Below are positions 14,101 through 24,603 of a DNA stretch of 64,000 nt, piece by piece. The stretch lies in assembly GCF_022539665.2 (NCBI RefSeq), contig NC_081331.1, positions 1,398,501 through 1,462,500 on the forward strand, written 5' to 3'. The position numbers and the translations under genes are program-made. This DNA is from Daphnia carinata. Taxonomy: Eukaryota; Arthropoda; Branchiopoda; Diplostraca; Daphniidae. The notes under the pieces are model-generated. The model was not told the origin of the DNA. It saw only the letters and a program-made list of their open reading frames with translations, and searched no databases. How positions within the stretch are numbered: position 1 is the stretch's first letter; the number at the start of each line of letters is the position of its first letter.

Positions 14101-17100
14101 CTTTCCGTGTGGAATTTTGCCTAGTTCTGCCTTTACTTTTCCTTTCATTCTATGTCGTTTGTCGCTCAAACTTGGCACTAGATAAACTGTTGCATATTAC
14201 CACAGAGCAGGGCTGAAATGCCAAATAAGAAAAGCATGGGTTATGTGGTGCGATGAATGCCATTCCTTCTTGCTCTGTTTCAATTACTTATTGTGCATGT
14301 TGTATTACACGTCTGGCAAGTGTCGGAATTCACCCATGTTACACCTCTCGCATCGGCAACCAGCTGCACACGGTGTAACTGAAGCGCATGAACTATTTAT
14401 TCAAACAATCACGTTTCTTCTGTTAGCCTAGACATAGAGCATGAATGCTTAATGAACATTTGAGTACTGGTTCGCACTGAACTGGCGCGGGCTTTCGCCG
14501 TCTCGTTTCAGTTCTTTGAATATACCGAAACAATTTCGAAAGTTTGCACAGAGACTCAACCTAGCCGGAATTATGTACCTTATTCATTTCAACGGGTAAA
14601 CGAAAAATCCTGAGTGCGTTTTATGATGTGTTTACAGAATGAAGCACACATCATAGCTATAAATAACGGGAGCGTGAGGCAGTGAATACAAAAACATACT
14701 CGCCCTAATGTTTTCCTTTCACCAAAAGAGGAGGCGTTTGGCCCATTTTTCTTATTGCAAGTGAAAAGGTTAATTTACCGGATGAAAATCGCAGAACAAC
14801 TGGCACATAAAACTGTAAATTCATATTTTCATTTTCTATCATATTTTCTGCTTAGTTTTCCCAGCCATCTTTTTACCGCAGGCTGGTGTCGTAGATTTTG
14901 CCAAAGATGGCTGTAATTTTATTCATAGCAATAATGATTAACGAGGGTTTTGAAACGAAGTCCCCCCATAATCAAAATACGGGAACCGGAGCCTAGGGAT
15001 GATATACGAATGGCTCTTCAGCTCAGAATAATTGGAAACGGTTCTGTAAAAGTCATGTCTAGCCTCGAATGACAAAAGAGACTCCGTTCTACAAGTAGGT
15101 TTCGTGTGGGTATGTCCAGCAGCAGAAAGAATGGCGATAGAACGACCACATAGCCGGCGGATAAATGGTTTTATTTTCTGCCCAATGATAAAAAGACCAG
15201 TCTGTTATAGAACAAGTAGATTGTTTAATCATTACAAAAGAAGACAAGGCTTTTTTCGTCAAACATCTGCTCACTTGTCTAACCCAGTTAGCCAACGTCC
15301 AGCACGAACGAAGAGCGATGGTGATATGTTGACGACCAAATTTTTTGCCATTCCGAGAAAGAAAAGAAGAGGGCAGCGGAAACTAATTTGAATGCTGTGC
15401 AATTGAATATGCATGACATCGTGTTTCAATGCTTGTTGCCAATTCAATGTTTCAATGTCAATATACGAAAGCGAAGCGTCTCTATCCAATCAGTCGACGT
15501 CCTTCCATGATCGTGAAAACTGATATGACCAAATTGATTTGTTTAGGCACTTATTTCAATTGCATCATGTTCATGGTGGCATCTTCCGTCGTCCTGACCG
15601 TCGTCGTCCTCAACTATCACCATAGGCGGGCGGAAATGCACGAAATGCCTCCATGGGTAAGTTAGCCCTTTATGTGTTTTTCATCCATACTACAATTACA
15701 TCACGATTGCAACGGTCTCTTTACTTAAAACAATAACAAAAACGTTCCGAATAAAATCAATTTCCTCTAATAGAACTTATGATTGATGGTTAGGTACGAA
15801 CATTGTTCTTGCTGTGGCTGCCTTGGATACTACGAATGAGCCGGCCGGGCAAGAAAGTGACGCGCAAAACGATCCTGATGAACAGCCGAATTAAAGAAAT
15901 GGAATTAAAGGAGCGATCGTCGCGCAGTCTGCTGGCCAACGTCCTGGACATGGACGACGACTTTCGCAGCGCGTCGGGCATCTCTTACGCGCCCACGTAC
16001 AACAGCAATCTGACGAACCGTTACAGCAGCGGCGGTGGCGTAGGATCGGGATTAGGAGGCGTAGGAGGAAATGGCGGTAGAGGCGTCATCATCGGTGGCC
16101 CTGCTGGCGGAGGAGTTGGTCCAGGAAATAGCTCAACATTACCCCATTTCCCGACTTCGGGCTCCTATCACCAGCAGCAGGCGTCCGTCGGCCAGCAACA
16201 GTCATCGGTGCATCTCGTCGAGTCGTCGCTCATTCACGGCAACATGATCTCGGCCAACGCGCAATCTTCAACGTTCGGAAGTCGGGCAGGAGGGTTCGCC
16301 ATCGACGAGGACAGTCCGTCGACTCCCTACTGCATACAGGTAAAACGCTTATTCTTTCCCCCGCAAGCCTTGACCTAAAAGAAAGAAGACGATCGTTTAT
16401 CACCACTTTCGTTTGGAAGACATGAGAAAAATTCGAAAAATGAAACGAGCAATCTTGGGTAAACTATTATTCACGCTTGATTGCAGCGCATAAACAAACA
16501 AAACAATAACAAAACAAAGGAACCGACAATCGATATCGTTCTTGTTCCGGCCCTTCAGTCATTTCACCGCCTTGTTTAATATAAGGCATACTTAAGGGTG
16601 TAGGACAGATAGACGGCATTCCTTTTCCTCCTTTTTTCTTTTGTTGCTATTTTTACTTCTTCGGAAAGGAAAAAGAATGAAAAAACCCGTCTCACTAAAA
16701 AAAAAAAAAAGGGAAAATCGATCGAGATCCTACACGACCCCGTGTTTATACGCGCATATAGAACAGCACTATCCGGATGAAATAACGGCGTTGCACATTG
16801 CTAGAATTTAACATTATTATCAATGCCACAGAGAGTCGTGGACGGTTGGAAGCTTACAATGGAAATAGCCTTTATAGCGTGGTTTATCGGTTGATAAGGC
16901 TTTAGTACCGAGGAAAATGTAAATGCGCGGTGTTATAGCTACACGTTACTGCACGTTGAGTGATATAGTACTTTACTCAGGATCTCTATTGCATGCAGAT
17001 TACTGAACTTTGTATGCTGCAGCTCAGTTAGTATAGCTAACATGAGATCCATTCACCAATTGGTGACGAAAATGCGTTGATTCTTTCCATTTCCGTGCAA

Positions 17101-20100
17101 CACGTACGTCAGTCAAAGTAAAGTATAGGTACTTCCAAGAAGAAGGAGAGCAAAGTGGTGGAAATAATCAAGGAGAAAACACATTATTTCCGTGAAACAT
17201 TTCTTCCTTTTCTCTTCAAAATTGACACTCCTCAGATTCAATGAAAAATTGGCAAGTGCACAGACCTGATGCGCAGCTCTCTCAAGAATTTTCTGGCCAG
17301 CATAAAAAATTGCTGTAAAAAAGGCTGTCGCGACGCAACTCTCTTAAGTGGAAATCGATTCTTTGCATTACACAGAAAGGAGCTCGTTCCCTTTAATTTA
17401 TTATGATCATATATTTCGCTCAATGCCTCACCCTCTCGTCTTTACACAACTGAATTTATTGCTTTTTTCCCAATTGAATTTTGTTTGATTACACGTCCTA
17501 CAAACTTTTGGTATAACGTATCTCGTTACCACCAACAAATTAAAAGTTTCGTTTTAAAGCTCACCATTCCCTACCAACTCCTCGTCGAATAATCAGAGAG
17601 AAAAAAAGGAAATGAAAATCTCGGATGCAATCGGGAAAAAAAGCTGCACAGTATTAAAAAAATTTTAAATAGTATCTTCAATCTATTTATAGGCTGATGG
17701 TATATGCTCAAGGGAAATCTAACACGTTGTATCGGTCCCACGTATCAAACCATCGCTATTAACGGGTCTACGTTTCTTACGTCCACTGCCTCGCTTTCTC
17801 ATCCAAATCGTCACGATTTACGTGCCCCTCCAACCGATTTGTCCGTTGATTATTACTCAAGCAATAACCTGTGGGAGATTCAAATCCTTCTTTGTATGCG
17901 TCCCATCTTGTTCCTCCTTTTATTCTACCGTTTTTCTTGTTTAAAAACGATCGACAGCTTACGTGTGGGTGTTCAAAGATGAAGCTCATATGCAGACTCC
18001 TTAGTTGTGAGACTGTTGAAGGTAGGCCCCTTGCCATTATTGTCCTATTTAACGACGTTTCCTTCTTAAATGGGTTTTGAAAAGTTTTTCGTAGCGTTGG
18101 GAATGGAATCCATTAGTGATGTCGAAAGAAATGAAATGGGAGTGAAAAAAAGGCGCTTTCATTCTTCTTTTCTTTTTTGCTATTTCCCAAGTGTTGAATT
18201 CACCGAGTGAAAAAAAAAAAAGAACTTAACGAGGAATGAGGCTAGGATGAAGCTTATGGTGTTGACGCGTCGTTTGATCGTCACCAATGGTAACACCTAA
18301 ATCGTGTTTCGGTGAACTAAAAGTGCTTCAGCAGTTAGTTCAACAATTCAATAGATTTCCCAACGTAGAAAAACATAGGCAGCATATTTGTGCTCTATAG
18401 TCATTGAATAGGACACGCCATAGGGTCTGTCTACGTGTATGACTTATGCTTATTGTATATTGCATCCCTTAGAACAAAACAATGCCACTAGGCCCAAATC
18501 TAACATTATCGATTTTAATTCCTGTCAAAGACGGAGTCGCCTGACGGTGCATGTCTAAAGGCAAAAGAAGAAATTTGCTTCAGGGTCATAAAAGAGGCAG
18601 TCGTCAAACTTCATTTCCGTGCTATATACTTGCGCATCTCATGAAATTCACGCTTGTGCGGGTTTCATTACGTTGAGATGAGAACACGGACGACAAGCCT
18701 CCGCACTGCAAACTCGTTAGTTGACTTTAGACTCCTATTGACAATGACTCTCTTCTCTTGTACTCCGCCTAGAGGTATACGACAAGGAGACTGCTTCATA
18801 CCAGTGTCTTCTTTTTAAAGGGCTTTCAAATGGCACGAACCTGAATCTGTGTTAGAGATCATGAAGTCAGGTTTTCATTTTGCAATATCCGCCTATTTAT
18901 ATGTACACGGGGAAGTTAGTGGGAACCTGTCAGGAACAACAGGCGGCGTTCGGAGAAGCACAGGGGACTTCTAAACAGTTACGTTAGACGACCGCCATAT
19001 ATATAGAAAAAAAAAGTGCAATAAATAAATCAACACGATACAACTTTTTTTTCTTCTCCATTGTGAGACGTTGGCAGCCGCACATCTAGCACGTTGCACG
19101 TTCCTAACGCTGTTTTACGTAACTGTGCTGGGCTATACAATAGCCATGTCTCACAATAGTGAAAAGGGAAATCACAAAGTTGGACAACACCAAAGTTGTT
19201 TTCTGCTATCTACATTATATTATAACTCTTTGTATATACACGCATCGACTGCTTCAGTGAATCAGCTGCTAGCCTTTTCTCGGACACTCGGACGGTTCCT
19301 TTTCTTTCTTTCTGTGTGTATGTTTGTGTGTGTGTACTGCACTCGCAACTGACACACACAAATATAGAAAGAAAAGGTCCATCACTGAGGAACTCGGTCG
19401 TCACTCGGCCCATGTGAGTGTAGGGAGCTGCGACAACACAACGCTGTCCATTTCTCTTTTGCCTCTCTATCTGGAACTCTCCTTCGAAAAGTTTGAGTTT
19501 TCACTCGTCTTCACCATCTAGTGCCCTTATCCTAACCATTAAGGATGCGTGAAGAAGCCTGTGGTATAGCTTTATTACATATATAATCAACGAACGCGCT
19601 ACCCGCAGCACAAGAGCGACTCGGGGCTATGGACTGCCTCTCACACGACTCCTACCAACTGCTCAATTCCTCATTTCATTGTTTAATTGGTATCTGCACA
19701 ACGCATTAGTTCAATGTTGGCCAACAGTAACATTGTTTTTTTTTTAAGACAGACGTAAAAATGCGTTTAAATTTTTTTCGTTATTAGGTTTAACGACTAC
19801 GGGATTAAAAGCGGTCCCGAAATTAGAACAAATCCTTCAATACATTTTTTTCGTTTTCTTTTCACCGTGATATAACGTCAGTATCTTGAGGGGAGCGCAT
19901 GAATACGACGCTGATACGCAGAGACAATGACAGCAGCTAAATTGCAAACAGCAGACGCTGTGCACATGGTGCAGTAGCGCCAGTTCACGCCACAATCCCA
20001 ATCTTAAGCAGGCTACTTAGAATAGTGTGTTTCTAAAATGAAAAAAGGGCCCTGCAGCTTCTTGCATAAACGATGAGCGTCGCCCGGATGCTCTGATACT

Positions 20101-20704
20101 TGTTGCCTCAACTTGTGATATGGAGAAAACAAGAATGGAAGCGTATGTAAACCTATAAACCCATACCGTTATAGGCTTACATAAGTAGCAATAAGAGCTG
20201 TAGATATGCAGTACTCAGTATGCGAACGTGTATATCGATCGACTGATTTTTGCCAGGGTAGAATCTGACCCCTGTGTGGTGCTTGTGTCATGCCTTTCGA
20301 TTTCGAACTTTGCGAATTTTTTTTTAAGCTATTTGTTGTGCTTTCTTATCTTTGTATGCAAGTTTAACACGTTCACGTTGGTCAATTCAGAATAATAAGA
20401 GATCGATGAAATTGGTCGTAAATTATCTTTTGAAATCTCGACAAACCACGTAATATAAAAAATAAACTCGGATCTTTTTCGTTCATTGGTTGTATAGGCT
20501 CAACGGGACCTGCAGGCGATCATTCGGGAACTGCGCTTCATCACTTCAAAACTGAAGAAGAAAGAGGACGAAAACGATTTGATTGCCGACTGGAAATTCG
20601 CCGCCATGGTGGTCGATCGCATCTGCCTCTTCATCTTCACCATGTTCACCATTATCGCCACGCTGGCCGTGCTCTTCTCCGCTCCGCACATCATTGTGCA
20701 ATAA
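8119..20704 (+). CDS. nAChRalpha: Nicotinic acetylcholine receptor alpha subunit, alpha5/6/7-like (whole gene, ten exons)
   Basis: This is a subunit of a pentameric acetylcholine-gated cation channel in the neuronal plasma membrane. Exons: 8119-8185 (tentative), 8376-8515, 9026-9070, 9415-9524, 11255-11435, 11501-11771, 13982-14068, 15547-15656, 15794-16339 and 20498-20704. All phases agree and give about 587 residues, within the normal family range. The ligand-binding domain has WKPDILLYN (loop A), the Cys-loop (Cys154 and Cys168 with 13 residues between), GSWTYDG (loop B) and the vicinal pair Cys219-Cys220 in YYTCCPEPY, which marks an alpha subunit. TM1, TM2 ([15 protein letters not shown]), TM3 and TM4 follow. 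GEK before TM2 is the intermediate ring of cation-selective channels. The TM2-TM3 text and the C-terminus SAPHIIVQ are typical of the insect alpha5/6/7 group. Which orthologue it is cannot be decided by eye. Odd point: the TM3-TM4 loop carries a glycine-rich insert. The numbering assumes the tentative first exon. Confidence 0.95.
8376..8515 (+). CDS. Receptor exon 2: start of the extracellular domain
   Basis: CACAG| precedes and |GTAAG follows this 140-bp exon. It encodes the N-terminal helix ([20 protein letters not shown]) and first strands of the ligand-binding domain, ending in LTLMQIIDV. Exons of 140, 45 and 110 bp at this point are the ancient architecture shared by nicotinic receptor genes, vertebrate CHRNA7 included. 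The residue before Pro-Asn-Glu-Lys is Gly-Gly where insect relatives have a single Gly. Confidence 0.95.
9026..9070 (+). CDS. Receptor exon 3 (45 bp)
   Basis: The exon encodes [15 protein letters not shown] between GCTAG and GTAAG. In insect alpha6 genes this exon exists as mutually exclusive copies. I looked for a second copy in the flanking introns (8516-9025 and 9071-9414) and saw none. Confidence 0.95.
9415..9524 (+). CDS. Receptor exon 4 with loop A
   Basis: This 110-bp exon begins [10 protein letters not shown] and contains [17 protein letters not shown] and DILLYN, the loop A region of the acetylcholine site. It ends two bases into a serine codon (AG|C) that exon 5 completes. Confidence 0.96.
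11255..11435 (+). CDS. Receptor exon 5 with Cys-loop and loop B
   Basis: The exon encodes the N-glycosylation sequon in HNGSC, then [19 protein letters not shown] and a second cysteine 14 positions after the first: the Cys-loop that names the superfamily. It ends GSWTYDGF-Met, with loop B tryptophan present. The donor is ATG|GTCAGT, and the following intron is only 65 bp. Confidence 0.96.
11501..11771 (+). CDS. Receptor exon 6 with vicinal cysteines and TM1
   Basis: The exon starts [12 protein letters not shown] after an ACGCAG acceptor. It carries YYTCCPEPY, whose adjacent cysteines are diagnostic of alpha subunits and form loop [15 protein letters not shown] then begins TM1, and the exon ends at [11 protein letters not shown], the TM1-TM2 linker with the cation-selectivity glutamate. 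Confidence 0.97.
13982..14068 (+). CDS. Receptor exon 7 encoding the TM2 pore helix
   Basis: This 87-bp exon encodes [19 protein letters not shown] plus [10 protein letters not shown]. It corresponds to the exon (called exon 8 in insect alpha6) that is present as several mutually exclusive copies in many insects. Only one copy is visible in the 3.8 kb between its neighbours. Confidence 0.96.
15547..15656 (+). CDS. Receptor exon 8 encoding TM3
   Basis: The exon encodes [20 protein letters not shown], then [15 protein letters not shown] at the cytoplasmic end. It is bracketed by GTTTAG and GTAAGT. The TM3 text is the part most like insect alpha6. Confidence 0.96.
15794..16339 (+). CDS. Receptor exon 9: large intracellular loop
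   Basis: This is a 182-codon exon. It starts [20 protein letters not shown], conserved in the alpha7-like group, then [20 protein letters not shown] and [13 protein letters not shown]. From about codon 76 it turns into low-complexity sequence rich in glycine, then serine and glutamine, and ends in [10 protein letters not shown]. The glycine-rich part replaces text that is short or absent in familiar insect relatives and is probably disordered. Confidence 0.95.
16400..20497 (+). other. Last intron of the receptor gene
   Basis: The intron spans 16340-20497 and has no exon I can support. It contains poly-A/poly-T runs, short AT-rich frames and a hairpin at 19298-19377. The closing acceptor, TTGTATAG|GCTCAA, is good. 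Confidence 0.7.
19298..19377. repeat. Imperfect 80-nt inverted repeat (hairpin) in a receptor intron
   Basis: The 12-base arm CCTTTTCTTTCT (19298-19309) is the exact reverse complement of AGAAAGAAAAGG (19366-19377). Inside, a GTTTGTGTGTGTG stretch faces CACACACAAA, so a long imperfect stem can form around a loop near 19340. It may be a chance product of two simple repeats or a small-RNA precursor-like fold. Confidence 0.6.
20498..20704 (+). CDS. Receptor exon 10 (last): amphipathic helix, TM4 and stop
   Basis: The exon encodes [15 protein letters not shown], a charged lysine-rich helix, [14 protein letters not shown], the TM4 core [15 protein letters not shown] and the C-terminal SAPHIIVQ followed by TAA at 20702. 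This ending is a signature of the insect alpha5/6/7 group. Confidence 0.97.
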   Translation, partial: AQRDLQAIIRELRFITSKLKKKEDENDLIADWKFAAMVVDRICLFIFTMFTIIATLAVLFSAPHIIVQ

Positions 20705-23700
20705 AGCAAAAAGAAAAAGGGAACATAAACGAAGAGAAAAAACATTGAAGATTAGATAGACTCGATCTCCCCCTTGCCATCAGAGTGTTTTTGCGTCATC
20801 GGGATGCGCACGGGAAACTTGTTGTGGAGCGTGGGATCCCCGTCGTCTTCTCCTTTTTTTTTTCAGCCGATCCGGTGTCTCCATTCCGCTCCCGCACACG
20901 CACACACACACACACATACGCAAGTGTATAAACACGGTTTATATGTGTACAGTATACAGGGCTGTATATCGATCTTCATATGTTGGCGTAGAGTCACGTG
21001 CGATCCTGCTGCCGCCGCTACCGACTTGCTAAAAGGAAAAAAAAAAGTTTAGAGAAATGATAAAAAGAAAAACGAATAAGGAACTTTTACTTACCGCGCG
21101 ACAACCGTCGACACGACTGCCAGAAAAAGACAAAAATTGCGTAACCAAAAAAAAAAAAACTCCAAAAAAATGTATAGGTGGGTTCCTGCCCCCACCGACA
21201 TGGACCTGCTCTTTTGATAAATGTATTTCTATGGTATGCTGCGTGTAATGCATGTGTGTGTATGTTGCTGCGTATAGTAACGGCCTAGACTAGGTTTTAT
21301 ATATATATATATATACGACAGGCGAATGTGACGGACATTAAAAGCGTTTTATAATAGTCCTGCGAGAAATAAACCCAAGTGGCGGGAGAGTGAAGTAAAA
21401 GAAACACGAACGCCAAACCAATGCGATGATGAGGGAGTTGGATGTCGGGCGGAAAAAAGAAATACATTAAAAACAAAAGGATAGAATAAACGAAGTATGT
21501 CAAGCAGTTGAAGATTGGGCAGGGCATATCTCACATTTCATGATGTGTTTCGACTTACAGAGAGAAAACAAAACGATCCGAGATCGTTAGAGCCTGGACG
21601 GACAGATTGAGAAGAAAGGAAACAGGGCAAACCATCGCTAACCAGCACAATCAACAACAACAACGAAAATCAGCTCGTTCAAGGATGTATACTGTACATA
21701 TAATACTATCGTTCCTTCTCTTTGTTTTCTTGGCTCTTACAGCAACACATTTTTTCGTTGTCTTCCTTTTCTTCCATAAAAGAGAGAGACGTCCTAGATA
21801 TACACTTATATGTAGCGTAGTATTTTTTTTTTTTTAAGAGGAAGGCCGTATCGTAAGTTACGCAAGTCACGTGCCCAAACGCTCAGCATCTTTTTCTTCC
21901 TACTTCCTTTTTCCTCCCCACTGTACTTCCATCATCTGAAGAATATGAACACTTTGATTTGGGTAGGTGTGGCATCATGGAATTTTTGGATCTCTCTCTC
22001 TCTCTTTTCCTTTAAATATATACCCTGGTCTTTCTCATTTGTGGTTTTGGGTTCTTGCTCCTGTTTCTGTTTTTCAAAGCGACATTAACTCATTTGCTCC
22101 CTTGGAGCTCAATTCCTCTGTGTTTGTGTCTATGTTTGTGTGTGTGTGTGTGTGTGTGCGTGTGCATTGTATATATTATTATACTTCCCTTCACCGTTTC
22201 CCTGCGTGCTTCGTCTCCAAGTGCTCAATCAATATTTCCTTTTTTTTTTTTTTGCCTCTCTTTTCTCTCTCTCTCTCTCTCTCTCTTCGATAAATATACG
22301 ATGCGACCCTCCTCAATTTTCTCTTGTCATTCTTGCTCGCTCACTCACTTCACATTTCTTATTGCTATTTACTGCTTCTTCCCGGTGTGTCTTTTCATCG
22401 TCTTGTTCACATTTACTTTTTGTAAAGATCGAACTCTATTTCCATCTACCGTGTCATCCCAATCTTCTACTGTCCCACACTGTCGTTAAAACAAAAACAA
22501 AAATACGGAGATGAACGTGCCCGTTTCTACCGGAGCGAATTCTTATGGTGAAAATGGATCTTAACTGTTATATAGGGCACACATAGACACACGATGCGTC
22601 ACGTCTCCAAGGCCAAAGCAATCCATCGTTTTTTGTTTTTTTTTCAATTCCCATCTAGCCATCATACCATCGTATAACATACTTGCCAAAAAGAAAAGAA
22701 AACAAACTTGGTGTTTCTCTTTTTAATAACCTTCCCCAGGCCTGAGATTGTGTGTTGTATTATCTGCGTGTCACCTCTACAGTCACCCACGTACGCCCAC
22801 CTGTCAAACTGTTGTATTCTCAATATGATCGATACCGTACGTGTTAGGCGTGTGCGTACCCACGGAACATCAAAGTCTTTCTCTCTTTTTTTCCCTCCCC
22901 TCTTTCATCTACTTTTTCTTCTTCAACCGTGTCGATCTTTAATCGTCAACCCCATTCCGTGAACATCCATCATGATTCAACTTTCTTTAATATACATATA
23001 TCTTTTTATTCACTTTTAAAAAGACACACACCAACAAGTATATTGCGAAATGGACAATCAGTATGTCCTAAATCCACTTTCCCTCTTTCGATTTTTTGCC
23101 AGCCGATCGAAGCCACTTTGCCCCACATGCACACTGAATAATTTGCATATCCCCTTGGTCGTTTGAAAACTTCTGAAATTGTTTTTCGTTGTTGTTGAGA
23201 AGTGAAATAAAAATCAAGGAAAATGTATCGGTGAGAATGGCGGGGTTGTGTGGAAATGACGAGTGATTTACGTCTTGATAAAACATCAATTTTGTTCGGT
23301 AGTTTCGGAAAACTATTATTGATCTACGGCTGATGATTAATGTACGTCATTTATGTCAGTTTCTGTTGGCAAAAAAAAAAAACATTTTCCTTGTCCCAAC
23401 TTTTCCTTGTCCGTGCGTATGAATGTGTGATTGTTTGCTATGTAGTGCAATTAGTTGATCTTACACCAAATGTCCCTCATTCTGTATCTGCTCCCTTGTT
23501 CCTTCCATTTTATAAACGGTACTATACCTTTATTATATCATATATTATTACACGATGTTCGGTGATGACAAACGGCAAGGGCGAACCGGGAAATCATGTT
23601 GTTCATTTTCGTCTCAAAATTTCCCAAATCTCAAAAACCATATAAATTGTTTCACGAAGAAAGCATTTCAGCAAGATCACATACAATTTCTTTTCGAATT

Positions 23701-24603
23701 ATTCTTTTAATTGTCGTATCTTCGCAATATTGTTATACAGAATACGTATTTCCAGACTGCAAGTGGAGATATAATTGGTTCAAGATTGCAAAGGTCAGCA
23801 ACGATTTTCCTATAGAATGTTTCGGCTTCGGCTGAATTTGGGCAAATAGAAATAAATTGCCTTCTTGTATTACAAAATGTGTTAGATGAATAATGGGTTG
23901 CTATACACTCTTTTGCTGGTGTACATATTTATAGTTGATGTATGACAAGTAAAACATATTCACAGCAGGCCAGACAGTCGTGCCACAAGACATTACTTTT
24001 CCTCTTCGTTCAGCATTGCGAAAACACACACACGTTAAAATTGTTTAGCTGTTTCTTGTAATAGTTGTTCTATGATGGAGATGGCAACAGGAAAAACAAA
24101 CATCAGTGCATCATTGTCTCCAATTGGGATACATTTTGTTTTTTAAAAGAAAAGAAGAATGAAAAATAAAATTGATTCTGTGTGTGTATGTCACAGAATA
24201 AATGCGTATAAGTGCTAAACAAAATCTCCGCGAAAGAAACTTTTTCGCTGATGTTTACGGAAACAAAGTTGATGAAAATTTGATGGAGAAAAACCGCGAG
24301 ACAAGAAAAAAAATTAAAGTATATAGCCACTTCCCAGCGAAAAGCTTTAATTATTTACACTGCTACATCCTCGCTAACTCTAAACTAAAATGTATCTACA
24401 CCGCACATTTTCCGACTGCTCGACTATCTTCGCCGCTCACAATTGTGTTTACCATATGTGTATGACGCGTAAGTAAATATGTATCGTACCAAAAACGAAG
24501 TGATCAAATAATAAATGCCATCCCCAAAAAGGCAAAACTATTTATCCGTTTCCCCTCCATTTTTTTTTATCTATCTCGCTCGATCCTATTTGATAACCGG
24601 CCA
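20705..24603. other. Shared 3' region of two convergent genes
   Basis: About 3.9 kb lies between the receptor stop codon (+) and the I-BAR gene stop codon (-) with no supported exon. It should contain both 3' untranslated regions. AATAAA-like signals occur on both strands, but none can be chosen. Much of 21900-22500 is pyrimidine-rich, which explains a 144-codon open frame at 22055-22489 that I do not regard as coding. Confidence 0.6.
20895..22286. repeat. Cluster of dinucleotide microsatellites
   Basis: Four simple repeats lie in the receptor's presumed 3' untranslated region: (CA)n at 20895-20917, (TA)n at 21298-21315, (TG)n at about 22137-22164 and (TC)n at about 22264-22286. Confidence 0.85.

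Noticed and set aside
22055-22489. 144-codon plus-strand frame
   Set aside because: Produced by pyrimidine runs and GT/CT microsatellites in the receptor's 3' region.
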